From contig MNEF01000042.1 of assembly GCA_001917535.1 (NCBI GenBank), positions 1 through 48,424 of the forward strand: a DNA stretch of 48,424 nt, in the 5' to 3' direction. The position numbers were made by a program, and so were the translations under genes. This document shows positions 33,258-42,697 of this stretch, one piece after another. Each line of letters starts with the position of its first letter. Position 1 is the first letter of the stretch. The notes under the pieces were generated by a model. The model had not been told where the DNA came from and made no database searches. It was given only the letters and a program-made list of their open reading frames with translations. The stretch comes from Candidatus Rokubacteria bacterium 13_1_40CM_69_27. GTDB taxonomy: Bacteria > Methylomirabilota > Methylomirabilia > Rokubacteriales > CSP1-6.

Positions 33258-33270
33258 CGAGTCGCCTCCG

Positions 33271-34302
33271 TCATGGAATGAGGATCACTTTACCGAAGTT
33301 CTTGCGGTCGGCGACCCAGCGTTGCGCGGCCGCGGCCTCGGCGAGCGGAAAGGTCCGGTCGATAACCGCCTTGAGCCTGCCCTCGCCGGTGAGACGGATC
33401 ACCTCCTCCAGCGCGTCGCGGGTGAAGCCGGCCGTGAAGAGGAGGGAGGCGTGGCCGCGATAGAGCGCCCGGATGTCGATGCTGGCCTGGCTGCCGCCGT
33501 GGGTCCCACAGGTGACCACCCGGCCGGCTCTGGCGAGCGAGGCCAGGCTCCGGTCCCAGGTGGCGGCGCCGATGTTCTCGAAGACCACGTCCGCGCCCCA
33601 GCCGTCGGTGAGCCGGCGGACCTCCTTGGGAAGATCGCTCGTCGCGTAATTGATGCCGGCCTCAGCGCCGAGCCCTCGCGCGCGCTCGAGCTTCTCGTCG
33701 CTTCCCGCCGCGGCCAGCACCCGGGCGCCGCGGAGCCTGGCGATCTGGATCCCCGCCACGCCGAGACCGCTGCCCGCGGCCATGACCAGGACCGTCTCCC
33801 CCGACTGCACCCGGGCCAGCGTGACGAGGAGCTGCCAGGCCACCGCGTACGAGAGCGGCAGGCACGCGGCCTCCTCGAACGGCAGCGCCGCGGGGAGCGG
33901 GACGGCATTGGCGGCCGGGACCCGGACGCGCTCGGCGTACCCGCCATGCCGGTGCACGCCCACCACTTTCAGGTTGAGGCACGCGTTCTCGGCGCCCCGC
34001 CGGCACAGCGGGCAGGCGCCGCACGGCAGGAGCGGGCTCACGGCGACCCGGTCGCCCACCCGCGGGCCCGCCACGCCCGGCCCGGTCGCCAGGACCTCGC
34101 CGCAGGGGTCGGCGCCGGAGACGTGCGGGAGCGCGATGCCGAAGCCCGCGCCTTTCTCGCGCGCCTCGAGATCGAGCGTGCGGTTCACCGAGCAGGCGCG
34201 GACGCGGACGAGGACTTCGCCGGCCTCGGGGACCGGGTCGGGGAGGTCGCGATAGCGCAGGACCTCGGGTCCGCCGAACTCAGCGAAGACGACGGCTTTC
34301 AC
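33271..34302 (-). CDS. Zinc-binding MDR alcohol dehydrogenase / quinone oxidoreductase-like
   Basis: 343 aa from a GTG overlapping the binding-protein stop (GTGA). MDR fold with N-terminal MKAVVFAEFGGPEVLRYRD, structural-zinc cysteines in LLPCGACPLCRRGAENAC, and cofactor motif VLVMAAGSGLGVAGIQIAR. The catalytic-zinc Cys position reads ACSVNRTLD, so the catalytic zinc is probably missing, as in quinone/enoyl-thioester reductases that keep only part of the zinc sites. NADPH-dependent reductase or dehydrogenase; substrate unknown. Confidence 0.85.
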   Translation of the reverse strand: MKAVVFAEFGGPEVLRYRDLPDPVPEAGEVLVRVRACSVNRTLDLEAREKGAGFGIALPHVSGADPCGEVLATGPGVAGPRVGDRVAVSPLLPCGACPLCRRGAENACLNLKVVGVHRHGGYAERVRVPAANAVPLPAALPFEEAACLPLSYAVAWQLLVTLARVQSGETVLVMAAGSGLGVAGIQIARLRGARVLAAAGSDEKLERARGLGAEAGINYATSDLPKEVRRLTDGWGADVVFENIGAATWDRSLASLARAGRVVTCGTHGGSQASIDIRALYRGHASLLFTAGFTRDALEEVIRLTGEGRLKAVIDRTFPLAEAAAAQRWVADRKNFGKVILIP

Positions 34303-35513
34303 GGAGCCGGGTAGACGATCTTCGTGCCGGGCGCCGCAAACTCCTTCGGCCAGACGACCACCCAGCGCCCGTTCTGGATCTGCTTGACCTTGGTGTACTC
34401 GGGCCCGTAGTTGTTCGGGCCGTCGAAGCTCAGCTTGCCGTACACGGTGTCCACCTTGTTGGCCTTGAGCCAGGCCGCCAGGACCTTGTCGTCGAGGCTC
34501 CTGGTGGCGTTGACCGCGGCCTCGATCAGCTGCCACGACGCGAACGAGCTGGCCGCCTGCGTCTCGACGAACGGATAGGGCAAGCCCGCCTGCTTGGCGC
34601 GCTCGTGGAAGAGCCGGGAGAGCTCCTCGGCGGACGGATTGTTCGTCATCGGCGGGTGGGCCTCGAAGGAGGTGTAGGCGAAGGCGAACGCCGACCCCGG
34701 CGCGTTGATGAGCGGGCCCGGCGCGGGGAACAGGTGGTACTGGCCGCGCGGCTTGTAGCCGATCGTCTGGAACGCGTCGAGGAGCAGGTTGGCGTCGAGG
34801 CCGATGGCGCCGACCCACAGGAAATCGGGATTCGCCTCCTTGATGCGCGTCGCGATCGGCGCGAAGTCACGCGCTCCGAACTCGTACTCGAGGTACAGGA
34901 CCACCTTCAGCCCGCGGGCAGCGGCGACCTCCCGGGCGCCCACCGAGATGAAGTGGACCGACGAGAACTTGCTCGTCACGATGGCGATCGTCCTGGGCGC
35001 CTGCCCCGTCGACTCCATCGCTTCGAAGACCTTCTTGGGCAGACTCTTGTCCGGCTCGTTACCGAGCGCGCTCACCGGAATGTGCATCGGGTAGGTCGCG
35101 AGCTTGGGGATCCCGAAGGAGTGGTGGACTAGCATCTTCTGGTAGCGCTGGGCCACCGCCAGCGCGGAGAGGATGGCGTTGGTCGCGTAGGGGCCGACCA
35201 ACAGGTCCACCTTGTCGACGGTGATCAGACGCTCGTAGAGCGTGCGGGTCACGTCGGCCTTCGACTGGTCGTCGAGCAGGACCCACTCGACGGGCCGCCC
35301 GAGCAGGCCGTCGCGCTTGTTGATCTGCTCGATCGAGATCTCCCCCGCGATCTTGTGGACGAGGGACGTCGGGCCGAGGGGGCCTGTCAGGGCCAGCGTG
35401 CCGCCGATGCGGACGGGCGGGCCCGACGTCCCCGCGGCGGCGGGGGCCCAGGGCGCGATGATAAAAATGCCACCGAGCATGAGGATCAGGAGGGATCGGG
35501 GTATCGTGCTCAC
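34299..35513 (-). CDS. ABC transporter substrate-binding protein (Peripla_BP_6 type)
   Basis: 404 aa from a GTG at 35513 with ribosome site GAGGAGG. Signal peptide residues 1-24 (SLLILMLGGIFIIAPWAPAAAG). Type-I binding-protein fold: VRIGGTLALTGPLGP, INKRDGLLGRPVEWVLLDDQS, LLVGPYATNAILSALAVAQRY. Different in sequence from the Tat-exported protein at 10391, so the two operons probably take up different ligands. Located after livF, unusual but common in such operons. Confidence 0.9.
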   Translation of the reverse strand: MSTIPRSLLILMLGGIFIIAPWAPAAAGTSGPPVRIGGTLALTGPLGPTSLVHKIAGEISIEQINKRDGLLGRPVEWVLLDDQSKADVTRTLYERLITVDKVDLLVGPYATNAILSALAVAQRYQKMLVHHSFGIPKLATYPMHIPVSALGNEPDKSLPKKVFEAMESTGQAPRTIAIVTSKFSSVHFISVGAREVAAARGLKVVLYLEYEFGARDFAPIATRIKEANPDFLWVGAIGLDANLLLDAFQTIGYKPRGQYHLFPAPGPLINAPGSAFAFAYTSFEAHPPMTNNPSAEELSRLFHERAKQAGLPYPFVETQAASSFASWQLIEAAVNATRSLDDKVLAAWLKANKVDTVYGKLSFDGPNNYGPEYTKVKQIQNGRWVVVWPKEFAAPGTKIVYPAP

Positions 35514-35538
35514 AGGCACCTCCTCGAGGGGCCACATG

Positions 35539-36249
35539 CTAGCACTGCTGGCCGAGGTAGGCCTCCCGGATGCGGGCGTCCTGGGCGAGCTCCCGGGCCG
35601 CGCCCTCGGCGACGATCCGGCCCTGCTCGAGCACGTAGGCGCGGGCGGCGATGGCCAGGGCCTGGGCCACGTTCTGCTCCACCAGCAGCACCGCCACGCC
35701 ATCGCCGTGGATCGCGGCCACCACCTCGAACACGTGGTCCGCGATGACCGGCGCCAGGCCGAGCGACGGCTCGTCCAGCAGGAGCAGGCGCGGGCGGGCC
35801 ATGAGCGCTCGTCCGATCGCGAGCATCTGCTGCTCCCCGCCGGAGAGAGAGCCGGCGAGCTGGCGGCGCCGCTCCCGGAGAATCGGAAAGAGGCCGTAGA
35901 CGCGCTCGAGGCTCTGGGGCCGGTGCGCACGGGCCGCGGACGCGTAGCAGCCGATCTCGAGGTTCTCCTCGACCGTCATGCCGCCGAAGACCCGGCGGCC
36001 CTCGGGGACCAGCGCGATGCCGTGACGGCAGAACCGGTGCGACGGCAGCCGTCCGAGGTCCACCCCGTCGAAGCGCAGCGTCCCCGCCCGGATCGGCAGC
36101 AGGCCCGCCAGGGCGTTGATGAGCGTCGTCTTGCCGGCGCCGTTGGGGCCGACGACCGTGACGAGCTCGCGCTCGCCCATGACCAGGGAGACGTCCCACA
36201 CCGCGACGGCGTCGCCGTAGGCCACGGTCAGGTGATCGATCTCAAGCAT
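35539..36249 (-). CDS. livF: Branched-chain-type ABC transporter ATP-binding protein LivF (second operon)
   Basis: 236 aa. Walker A GPNGAGKTT, signature LSGGEQQML, Walker B LLLLDEPSLGLAP and the LVEQNVAQALAIAARAYVLEQG end. The start overlaps the fused LivM-LivG stop by 8 bases. Confidence 0.92.
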   Translation of the reverse strand: MLEIDHLTVAYGDAVAVWDVSLVMGERELVTVVGPNGAGKTTLINALAGLLPIRAGTLRFDGVDLGRLPSHRFCRHGIALVPEGRRVFGGMTVEENLEIGCYASAARAHRPQSLERVYGLFPILRERRRQLAGSLSGGEQQMLAIGRALMARPRLLLLDEPSLGLAPVIADHVFEVVAAIHGDGVAVLLVEQNVAQALAIAARAYVLEQGRIVAEGAARELAQDARIREAYLGQQC

Positions 36250-37984
36250 AGGCCCGTCCCAGATACGCGCGGATCACCTCGCGGTCCCGCATGACGTCGC
36301 GCGGCTTGCCTTCGGCCAGGACCCGGCCGTAGCTCAGGACCACGACCCGGTCGGCGAGGTCGATCACGGCCGGCATGATGTGCTCCACGAACACCACCGT
36401 CGTCCCCTGCTCGCGGATCTTCCGCACGAGCTGGAGGGCCTCGCCCATCTGGGTAGGCGTCAGCCCCGAGAGCACCTCGTCCATCAGCACCAGCTTCGGC
36501 TCCGAGGCCAGCGCGCGGGCCAGGTCGAGGAACTTGCGCTCGTGGAGGTTCAGCTCCTCGGGCAGGGCGGCGGCCCTGTCGGCGAGGCCCGTGAACGCGA
36601 GCCAGCGCCGCGCCTCGCGCCGGGCCGCTTCGCGACTGCGGGCGGGGGCGCCGAACATGGCCGCCAGGGCCACGTTGTCGAGCGCCGTCAGCCGGCGGAA
36701 CGATCTCGGGATCTGGTACGTGCGCGAGAGCCCCAGGCTCGCGATGCGATGGCCGTCGACGCCGGTGATCGAATGGCCATCGAAGGTCACGCGGCCGCCA
36801 TCCGACTGGTAGTAGCCGCTGACGACGTTGATGAGCGTGGACTTGCCCGAGCCGTTGGGGCCGATGAGCCCGAGGATCTCCCCGGCCCGCGCCTCCAGCG
36901 TCACGCCCGCGAGCGCCTGGAGGCCCCGGAAGGCCTTCCGCACGTCCGCGCATTGCAGCAGCGGCGTCCCGGCCGCGGCTCCCGGACGCGTGGGGAGAGC
37001 TATCACGCGCGCAGTCGTCACGACGACGGCCCCGGCCGGGCGGGCGAGCCGCTTGAGCCAGCGCGCCGCCCCGCCGGCGACACCGTCCGGCAGGAAGACG
37101 ATGACCGCGATCAAGATCGCGCCGATGAGCGCGCGGTTCAGGATCGCGCTCTGCCCGCCCGTGAGCGCCTGCGTGAGGGCGGTGACCAGCGCGGCGCCGA
37201 TCGCGGGCCCGAACCAGTAGCGCGTCCCGCCGAGCGCGGCCATCATGATCGCGTCGACGGCGAGACCGATCGAGAAGACGTCGGGCACGGTCACGTACGT
37301 GACGAAGATCGCGTAGATCCCGCCCACGACCCCGGCGATGAAGCAGCTGGCGGCGAAGGCGCAGAGCTTGTAGCGGTAGGTGGGGACGCCCAGCACTTCC
37401 GCCACGTCCTCGTCGTCGCGGATCGCGAAGAGGCCGGCGCCCCAGCGGGAGCGCTGGATCCCGTAGGCCGCCGCCACCGAGCCGAGCGCCACGATCAGCG
37501 AGAGCAGGTAGAGCGTCGCGTTCTGGGAGCCGAACCACCGCGGCACCGGCACCGCGGCCAGGAACACGCCGGGGCCGCCGTCGATCGGCGTGTTGAGGAC
37601 GATCGTAGACAGCACGAACGTGATCGCCAGTGTCAGAAGGGCGAACAGCTCGCCGCGTACCCCACGAACGCGGAAGACCACCGCGCCCGCGCCGGCGCCG
37701 AGGAGCGCCGCCACCAGCCCGGCCACGGGCAAGGTCCAGAGGAACGGCACCGCGTAGGTGGCGGTGAGCGTCGCGGTCGTGTAGACGCCGGCCCCGAAGA
37801 AGGCGGCGTGGCCGAAGCTGAAGTAGCCCGCGTACCCGCTGATCAGGTTCCAGCTCGTCGCCAGCGCGACCCAGAAGAACACGAGGTAGAGGACCGTCTC
37901 GTAGAAGGCGGGGGGATGGAGGGCGGGCAGCAGGGCGAGCAGGAGACCGCCGCCGAGGAACCCGAGGCCCGGCGCCAGCCTCAT
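36242..37984 (-). CDS. Fused LivM permease - LivG ATPase
   Basis: 580 aa from the ATG at 37984. Residues about 1-310 are LivM (NLISGYAGYFSFGHAAFFGAG, the cytoplasmic coupling loop FAIRDDEDVAEVLGVPT, MMAALGGTRYWFGPAIGA). A linker rich in Arg, Ala and Pro (about 311-345) leads to LivG (Walker A GPNGSGKST, TYQIPRSFRRLTALDNV, Walker B LVLMDEVLSGLTPTQ, FVEHIMPAVIDLADRVVVL). Usually these are two proteins. The Walker B sequence has DEV rather than DEP, still acidic. The start overlaps the livH stop. Confidence 0.92.
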   Translation of the reverse strand: MRLAPGLGFLGGGLLLALLPALHPPAFYETVLYLVFFWVALATSWNLISGYAGYFSFGHAAFFGAGVYTTATLTATYAVPFLWTLPVAGLVAALLGAGAGAVVFRVRGVRGELFALLTLAITFVLSTIVLNTPIDGGPGVFLAAVPVPRWFGSQNATLYLLSLIVALGSVAAAYGIQRSRWGAGLFAIRDDEDVAEVLGVPTYRYKLCAFAASCFIAGVVGGIYAIFVTYVTVPDVFSIGLAVDAIMMAALGGTRYWFGPAIGAALVTALTQALTGGQSAILNRALIGAILIAVIVFLPDGVAGGAARWLKRLARPAGAVVVTTARVIALPTRPGAAAGTPLLQCADVRKAFRGLQALAGVTLEARAGEILGLIGPNGSGKSTLINVVSGYYQSDGGRVTFDGHSITGVDGHRIASLGLSRTYQIPRSFRRLTALDNVALAAMFGAPARSREAARREARRWLAFTGLADRAAALPEELNLHERKFLDLARALASEPKLVLMDEVLSGLTPTQMGEALQLVRKIREQGTTVVFVEHIMPAVIDLADRVVVLSYGRVLAEGKPRDVMRDREVIRAYLGRAYA

Positions 37985-38829
37985 AGCTCGGGCCGGAGCA
38001 GGAGCACGACGATGAGGAGCGTGAACGAGACGAGCGGCGCCCAGCCAGGCGACGTCACCGCCATCGTCAGGGCCTCGCTGGCCGCGATCGCGATGGCGGC
38101 GGCGAGCAGCCCCAGCGCGTTGCCGAGCCGGCCGATGATGACCGCGGCGAAGACCACGCCCATCCAGGCGTAGATCTGCGAGGGCGCCAGCGTGTGGCTG
38201 AGCGCGATGAAGAGGCCGGCCACGGCGGCGTAGGCCGCGCTGAGGCCCGAGAGGAGCAGGGCCAGGCGCCGGCGGTCCACCCCGAACGCGGCCGCCATCG
38301 CGCCGTCCTCGGCGAGCGCCCGGGCCGCCTTGCCGAGGTAGCTCCAGCGGAGCCAGGCCCACGTCCCCAGCGTCAGCCCCGCGGCCGCCACGAAGCCCAG
38401 GAGGCCGCTGACGCCGACGTAGAGCGTGCCGACCTTCAGGGTGGCTCGCACGTAGGGCGTCTCCAGCCGCCGGAAGTCGGCGGTCCAGATCCACTGGATC
38501 AGGCTCTCGAGGATGACGGTGAGGCCGAAGGTCACGATGAGCGACACGAGCTCGCTGATCCCGAAGCGCTGGAAGCCGAGCTGCAGGACGACGCCCAGGA
38601 CGAAGAAGGCGGGCACGACGATCGCCAGCGTGAGGAACGGGTCGAGCCGGAGGGCCGTGGCGAGCTGGTAGCTGAGATAGGCCCCCAGGAAGGCCAGGGC
38701 GAAGTTGGCGAGGTTGATCACGCGGAGCAGGCCCCAGGTCAGGCTGAGGCCGAGCCCCAGCAGGGCGTAGAGGCCGCCCGTGAACAGGCCGGCCAGGAGC
38801 GCCTGGCCGAGGAGGTTCAGGCTAGGCAC
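37981..38829 (-). CDS. livH: Branched-chain-type ABC transporter permease LivH (second operon)
   Basis: 282 aa from a GTG at 38829. Typical LivH: GLFTGGLYALLGLGLSLTWGLLRVINLANFALAFLGAYLSY, coupling loop GKAARALAEDGAMAAAFGVD and VVFAAVIIGRLGNALG. First gene of the second liv operon; its promoter lies just upstream. Confidence 0.92.
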   Translation of the reverse strand: MPSLNLLGQALLAGLFTGGLYALLGLGLSLTWGLLRVINLANFALAFLGAYLSYQLATALRLDPFLTLAIVVPAFFVLGVVLQLGFQRFGISELVSLIVTFGLTVILESLIQWIWTADFRRLETPYVRATLKVGTLYVGVSGLLGFVAAAGLTLGTWAWLRWSYLGKAARALAEDGAMAAAFGVDRRRLALLLSGLSAAYAAVAGLFIALSHTLAPSQIYAWMGVVFAAVIIGRLGNALGLLAAAIAIAASEALTMAVTSPGWAPLVSFTLLIVVLLLRPEL

Positions 38830-38840
38830 GGTGGGGCGGG

Positions 38841-38870
38841 ATTATACTGACGGGCACGGGGGAGGGGCAA
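38841..38870 (-). promoter_or_regulatory. Sigma-70-type promoter of the second liv operon
   Basis: Minus strand TTGCCC (38870-38865), 18-base spacer, TATAAT (38846-38841), then 11 bases to the GTG of livH, leaving a leader of only a few bases. Confidence 0.6.
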
Positions 38871-38965
38871 ATGGACCGGCGCAACGCCGGGAAGGCGCTG
38901 CTCGTAGGACGGGCCTCCCCTGCCCGCTTGACTTTCCGCCCTTCGGGACTCACGCTACCGGCCTG

Positions 38966-39343
38966 ATGCGTCGCATGCGCGCTGTCTCATCGAGAAGCCG
39001 TCTCTGGTACGTCTTCTACGCGGTGTGCCTCGCGTTCGTCGTCTCTTTCGTTCTGTTCGAAGTTCTGGACATCGACGGGTCGGATTTCCGCTTCCTCACG
39101 ACGCCGGCCCGTGGCGCGTTGAAGTCGACGAACGAGGAGCACGAAGCGGATCTCCGACGCGCCTGTGTCCTGGCCGCCCAGCTGACGTCGCTCACCGCCG
39201 CCGTCGCCCCGCTCCAGGTCGTGACCATGACGACCCGCTTGGAGCATGTGGCCTCCGTCCCGCGCTTGGCGGTCGTGGTCGCGCACGAAAATCGCATCGC
39301 GCTCCCCCGGGCCTCGCTCGGCGAGGCCGCTCCCTCCGCCTAG
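38966..39343 (+). CDS. Single-pass membrane protein of unknown function
   Basis: 125 aa from the ATG at 38966. Basic N-terminus (MRRMRAVSSRSR) followed by one hydrophobic helix (LWYVFYAVCLAFVVSFVLFEVL) and a soluble part with helical and strand segments (LRRACVLAAQLTSLTAAVAPLQVV, RLAVVVAHENRIALPR). No motif recognised. It precedes the RND pump gene but its relation to it is unclear. Confidence 0.55.
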   Translation: MRRMRAVSSRSRLWYVFYAVCLAFVVSFVLFEVLDIDGSDFRFLTTPARGALKSTNEEHEADLRRACVLAAQLTSLTAAVAPLQVVTMTTRLEHVASVPRLAVVVAHENRIALPRASLGEAAPSA

Positions 39344-39361
39344 CCGTCCCTCGGCCCCGGT

Positions 39362-39395
39362 TCGTTCCTCGCGCGACCGCACCGGTCGCGAACGA
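39362..39395. repeat. Inverted repeat upstream of the RND pump gene
   Basis: Perfect 8-bp stem CGCGACCG (39372-39379) / CGGTCGCG (39383-39390) with 3-base loop, and outer arms TCGTT (39362-39366) / AACGA (39391-39395). Either a terminator of the upstream gene or an operator; it lies about 90 bases before the pump start. Confidence 0.5.
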
Positions 39396-39482
39396 CCGCT
39401 GACGCCGTGACCACGGCCCCGCTTGTCGGCGCGCGCGCCACCCGCGCGGCGCCGGCGGTTGGATCCAGGAGGCTGGAGCACC

Positions 39483-42477
39483 ATGATCGCCCGTATCGTC
39501 GCCTTCGCGCTGCACCAGCGCTTCATCACGCTGGCCCTCGCCCTCTTGCTGACGATTGGCGGTATCGTCTCCTTCCGCCGGCTGCCCATCGAGGCCTATC
39601 CCGATGTCGCCGACGTCGAGGTGGACGTAATCACCCTCTGGCCGGGCCACGCCGCCGAGGAGGTCGAGCGCTACATCACCATCCAGCTCGAGAAGGAGCT
39701 CAACGGCATCGCCGACGTCACCTTCCTCGGTCCAGGAGCGCATCGCCCAGGCCGAGATCCCCGCCGACGCCAAGCCTGCCCTGGGACCCCTGGCGAGCTC
39801 GATCGGCGAGGTCTACCGCTACACGCTCCACTCGAAGACGATGCCGCTCGTCGAGCTGAAGGCACTTCAAGATTGGGTGCTGGAGCGGGAGTTCCGAAAG
39901 GTGCCCGGCGTGGCCGACGTCGTGTCGTGGGGCGGGGGCATCAAGCAGTACGAGGTCACCGTCGACCCGGGACGGCTCCGCGGCTACAACCTCACGCTCA
40001 AGCAGGTGGTGGAGGCCGTCGCCAGCAACAACGCCAACGCCGGCGGCAGCTACATCCGGCAGGGGGACTACGCTCTCATGGTGCGTGGTATCGGCCTGCT
40101 CCAGTCGACCCGCGATATCGAAGACGTCGTGGTGGCCGCCCAGAAGGGCACGCCCATCCGCGTCCGCGACATTGGCCAGGTGGGGATCGGTCACTCGATT
40201 CGCTTCGGCGTCCTGGGCCGCGACCACGAGGACGACCTCGTCCAGGGCATCGTGCTGATGCGCAAGGGCGAGAACCCCGACGCCGTCATCACAGGCGTGA
40301 AGAAGAAGATCGAGGAGCTGAAGCGACAACTTCCCGCCGGCGTGGAGCTGCGCGATTACTACAGTCGCGATCGGCTGGTGAGGACCACGGTCACCACCGT
40401 CCTCCGGAACCTGGTCGAGGGGGCGGCGCTCGTCATCGTCCTCCTCTCGCTGTTCCTCTACAATCTGCGGGCGGCGTTCATCGTGGCGCTCACCATCCCC
40501 CTATCGCTCCTGTTCGCCTTCATCTTCATGGACCTGCGCGGGATTCCCGCCAACCTCCTGTCGCTGGGCGCCATCGACTTCGGCATCATCGTCGACGGCG
40601 CCGTCATCGTGGCGGAGAACATCATCCGCCACCTGAGCGCGCGGAAGCCGACCGGCCATCACGTCGTCCGCGAGGTCCAGCACGCCGCGCTGGAGGTGGC
40701 GCGGCCGCTGACCTTCGCCGTGCTGATCATCATGACGGTGTATGTGCCGATCCTCACCTTCCAACGGATCGAGGGCAAGCTTTTCCGACCGATGGCCGTG
40801 ACGATTTCCTTGGCTGTGATCGGCTCGCTGGTCCTCACGCTGACGCTGATCCCCGTGCTCACGAGCCTCTTCTTCCGGCGCCCGCCGTCGGAGCTCGAGA
40901 GCCCGCTGCTCGCCTGGCTCCGCCGGCCCTATCTGCCGGCCCTCCGCTTCTGCATCCGCCGGCCGCGCATCCCGATCCTCGGCGCCGGCGTCTTACTCGC
41001 GCTTGCGGTCTTCACGTTCGGCCTGCTGGGCAAGGAGTTTCTGCCCGAGCTGGACGAGGGGGATCTCTGGCTGCGGGTGAAGTTTCCAGTGGGGATCGCG
41101 CTGGAAGGCGCGCGGCCCTGGGTCCGCCAGATCCGGGAGCGGCTGCTGGCGTTCCCCGAGGTGCGGGTGGTGGTGTCCCAGCTCGGCGCGCCCGACGACG
41201 GCACCGATCCCAACGGGCCCGACAACTGCGAGTTCTACATCGGGCTCAAGCCGCGGGACGAGTGGAGAGTCAGGGACAAGGACAGGCTCGTGGAGGCCAT
41301 GGCGGGGGCGCTGGCCGCAATTCCCGGGATCACCATGAACTTCTCCCAGCCCATCAAGGACAACGTGGACGAGGCGCTGGCCGGCGTGAAGGGCGAGCTC
41401 GCTATCAAGCTCTACGGTCCCGACATCTTCATGCTGGAGGCGAAGGCCCGGGAGATCGCCGGCGTGCTGAGCACGGTTCGCGGCGTGGCCGACCTCGACT
41501 ACGACCACCTCGTGGGCCAGCCCCAGCTCCAGATCGTCGTCGATCGCAAGGCCACGGCCCGCTACGGCATCAACGTCCAGGACGTCGAGGACGCCATCGA
41601 GGCGGCGACCAAGGGCCGCGTCGTCACCCAGATCTTCGAAGGCGAGCGGCGTTTCAACCTGGTCGTGAAGCTCGCCCAGGCCGGCGAGCCCCTGGCCAAC
41701 GTGCGGGCGCTCACGATCAGCGCGCCGAGCGGCGAGCGCATCCCGATCACCCAGCTGGCCGAGATCACGAAGACCGAGGGATTCGCCCAGATCGTCCGGG
41801 AGGGCAACCTGCGGCGGATCGCCATCAAGTGGAGCGTCCGCGACCGCGATATGGGCGGGCTGGTAGCGGAGGCCATGCGGAAGGTGGACGCGGCGGTGAA
41901 GCTCGCCGACGGCTACTGGATGGTCTGGAGCGGCCGCTTCGAGGACCAACAGCGAGCGCTGGCGCGCCTGGCCATCATCGTGCCGCTCGTCATCTTCATC
42001 ATCTTCATCCTGCTCTTCAGTGCGTTCCAGTCGGTCCGCGACTCGCTCCTGATCATGCTCAACCTGCCCTTCGCCCTGATCGGCGGGACGCTGGGGCTCT
42101 ATCTCTGGGGAACCCACTTCAACATCTCGGCGGCGGTGGGCTACATCGCCGTCTTCGGCGTGAGCGTCCTGAACGGCGTCGTGCTCGTATCGTCGATCCG
42201 CCAGGCGCAGGCCGACGGGCTCTCCATCCGCGAGGCGATCGCCAGGGGGTGCGAGCTCCGCTTCCGGCCGATCGTCGTCTCGGCCATCGTCGCCGTCATC
42301 GGCTTCCTGCCGGCGGCGCTGTCCCACGGCATCGGCGCCGAGATCCAGCGCCCGCTGGCCCGGGTGGTGATCGGCGGTCTGCTTTCCTCGACCGCGCTGA
42401 CGCTCCTCGTGCTGCCGTCGGTTTACGCCCTCCGGTCGGGGGCCGAGCGACCTGAGCCGGAGGAGGAGCTCACTTAG
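39483..42477 (+). pseudogene. Heavy-metal efflux RND pump (CzcA/CusA type), interrupted by deletion/frameshift
   Basis: The ATG at 39483 has ribosome site AGGAGG. The first frame gives a normal N-terminus (RFITLALALLLTIGGIVSFR, GIADVTFL) up to about 39740; the remainder (VQERIAQAEIPADAK... to the stop at 42477) is in a different frame. Compared with CusA/CzcA, about 25-30 residues (the RSISLFGLS to FARQ stretch) are missing at the junction. Downstream the protein is otherwise intact, including the proton-relay motif DFGIIVDGAVIVAENI and twelve helices. No adaptor or outer-membrane gene is adjacent. Real mutation or assembly error. Confidence 0.8.
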
Positions 42478-42697
42478 GAGCTGGCCAAATCCAGCGCCCG
42501 GGCACCCAGACCGATTGGGAGCCGTGCCTGGAGGGCGCGAGCCTCGCCGGATCGAAGCTGCCGGGCGGCTGCACGCGTCCGTGGATCACGATCGGAGAAT
42601 CCCGAGGGATACGAACCGACTCCGCGCGCACGGGGGCGCGCACCGTCAGCACCAGCGCGGCGAACACGAGCAGAACGACGGTCGCGGGACCCCTCAC
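42470..42697 (-). CDS. Small exported protein with a WVPGxW motif
   Basis: 75 aa from a GTG overlapping the upstream stop (GTGA). Signal peptide 1-26 (TVVLLVFAALVLTVRAPVRAE). The mature part has a PIVIHGRVQPPGSFDP segment and ends VWVPGRWIWPAPK, similar to the WVPGHW repeats of YXWGXW-type envelope proteins. Overlaps the pump gene end by 8 bases, convergently. Confidence 0.55.
   Translation of the reverse strand: MRGPATVVLLVFAALVLTVRAPVRAESVRIPRDSPIVIHGRVQPPGSFDPARLAPSRHGSQSVWVPGRWIWPAPK

Noticed and set aside
38966-39343. Membrane-fusion partner of the RND pump
   Set aside because: The 125-aa product has one helix and no adaptor features such as lipoyl hairpins.
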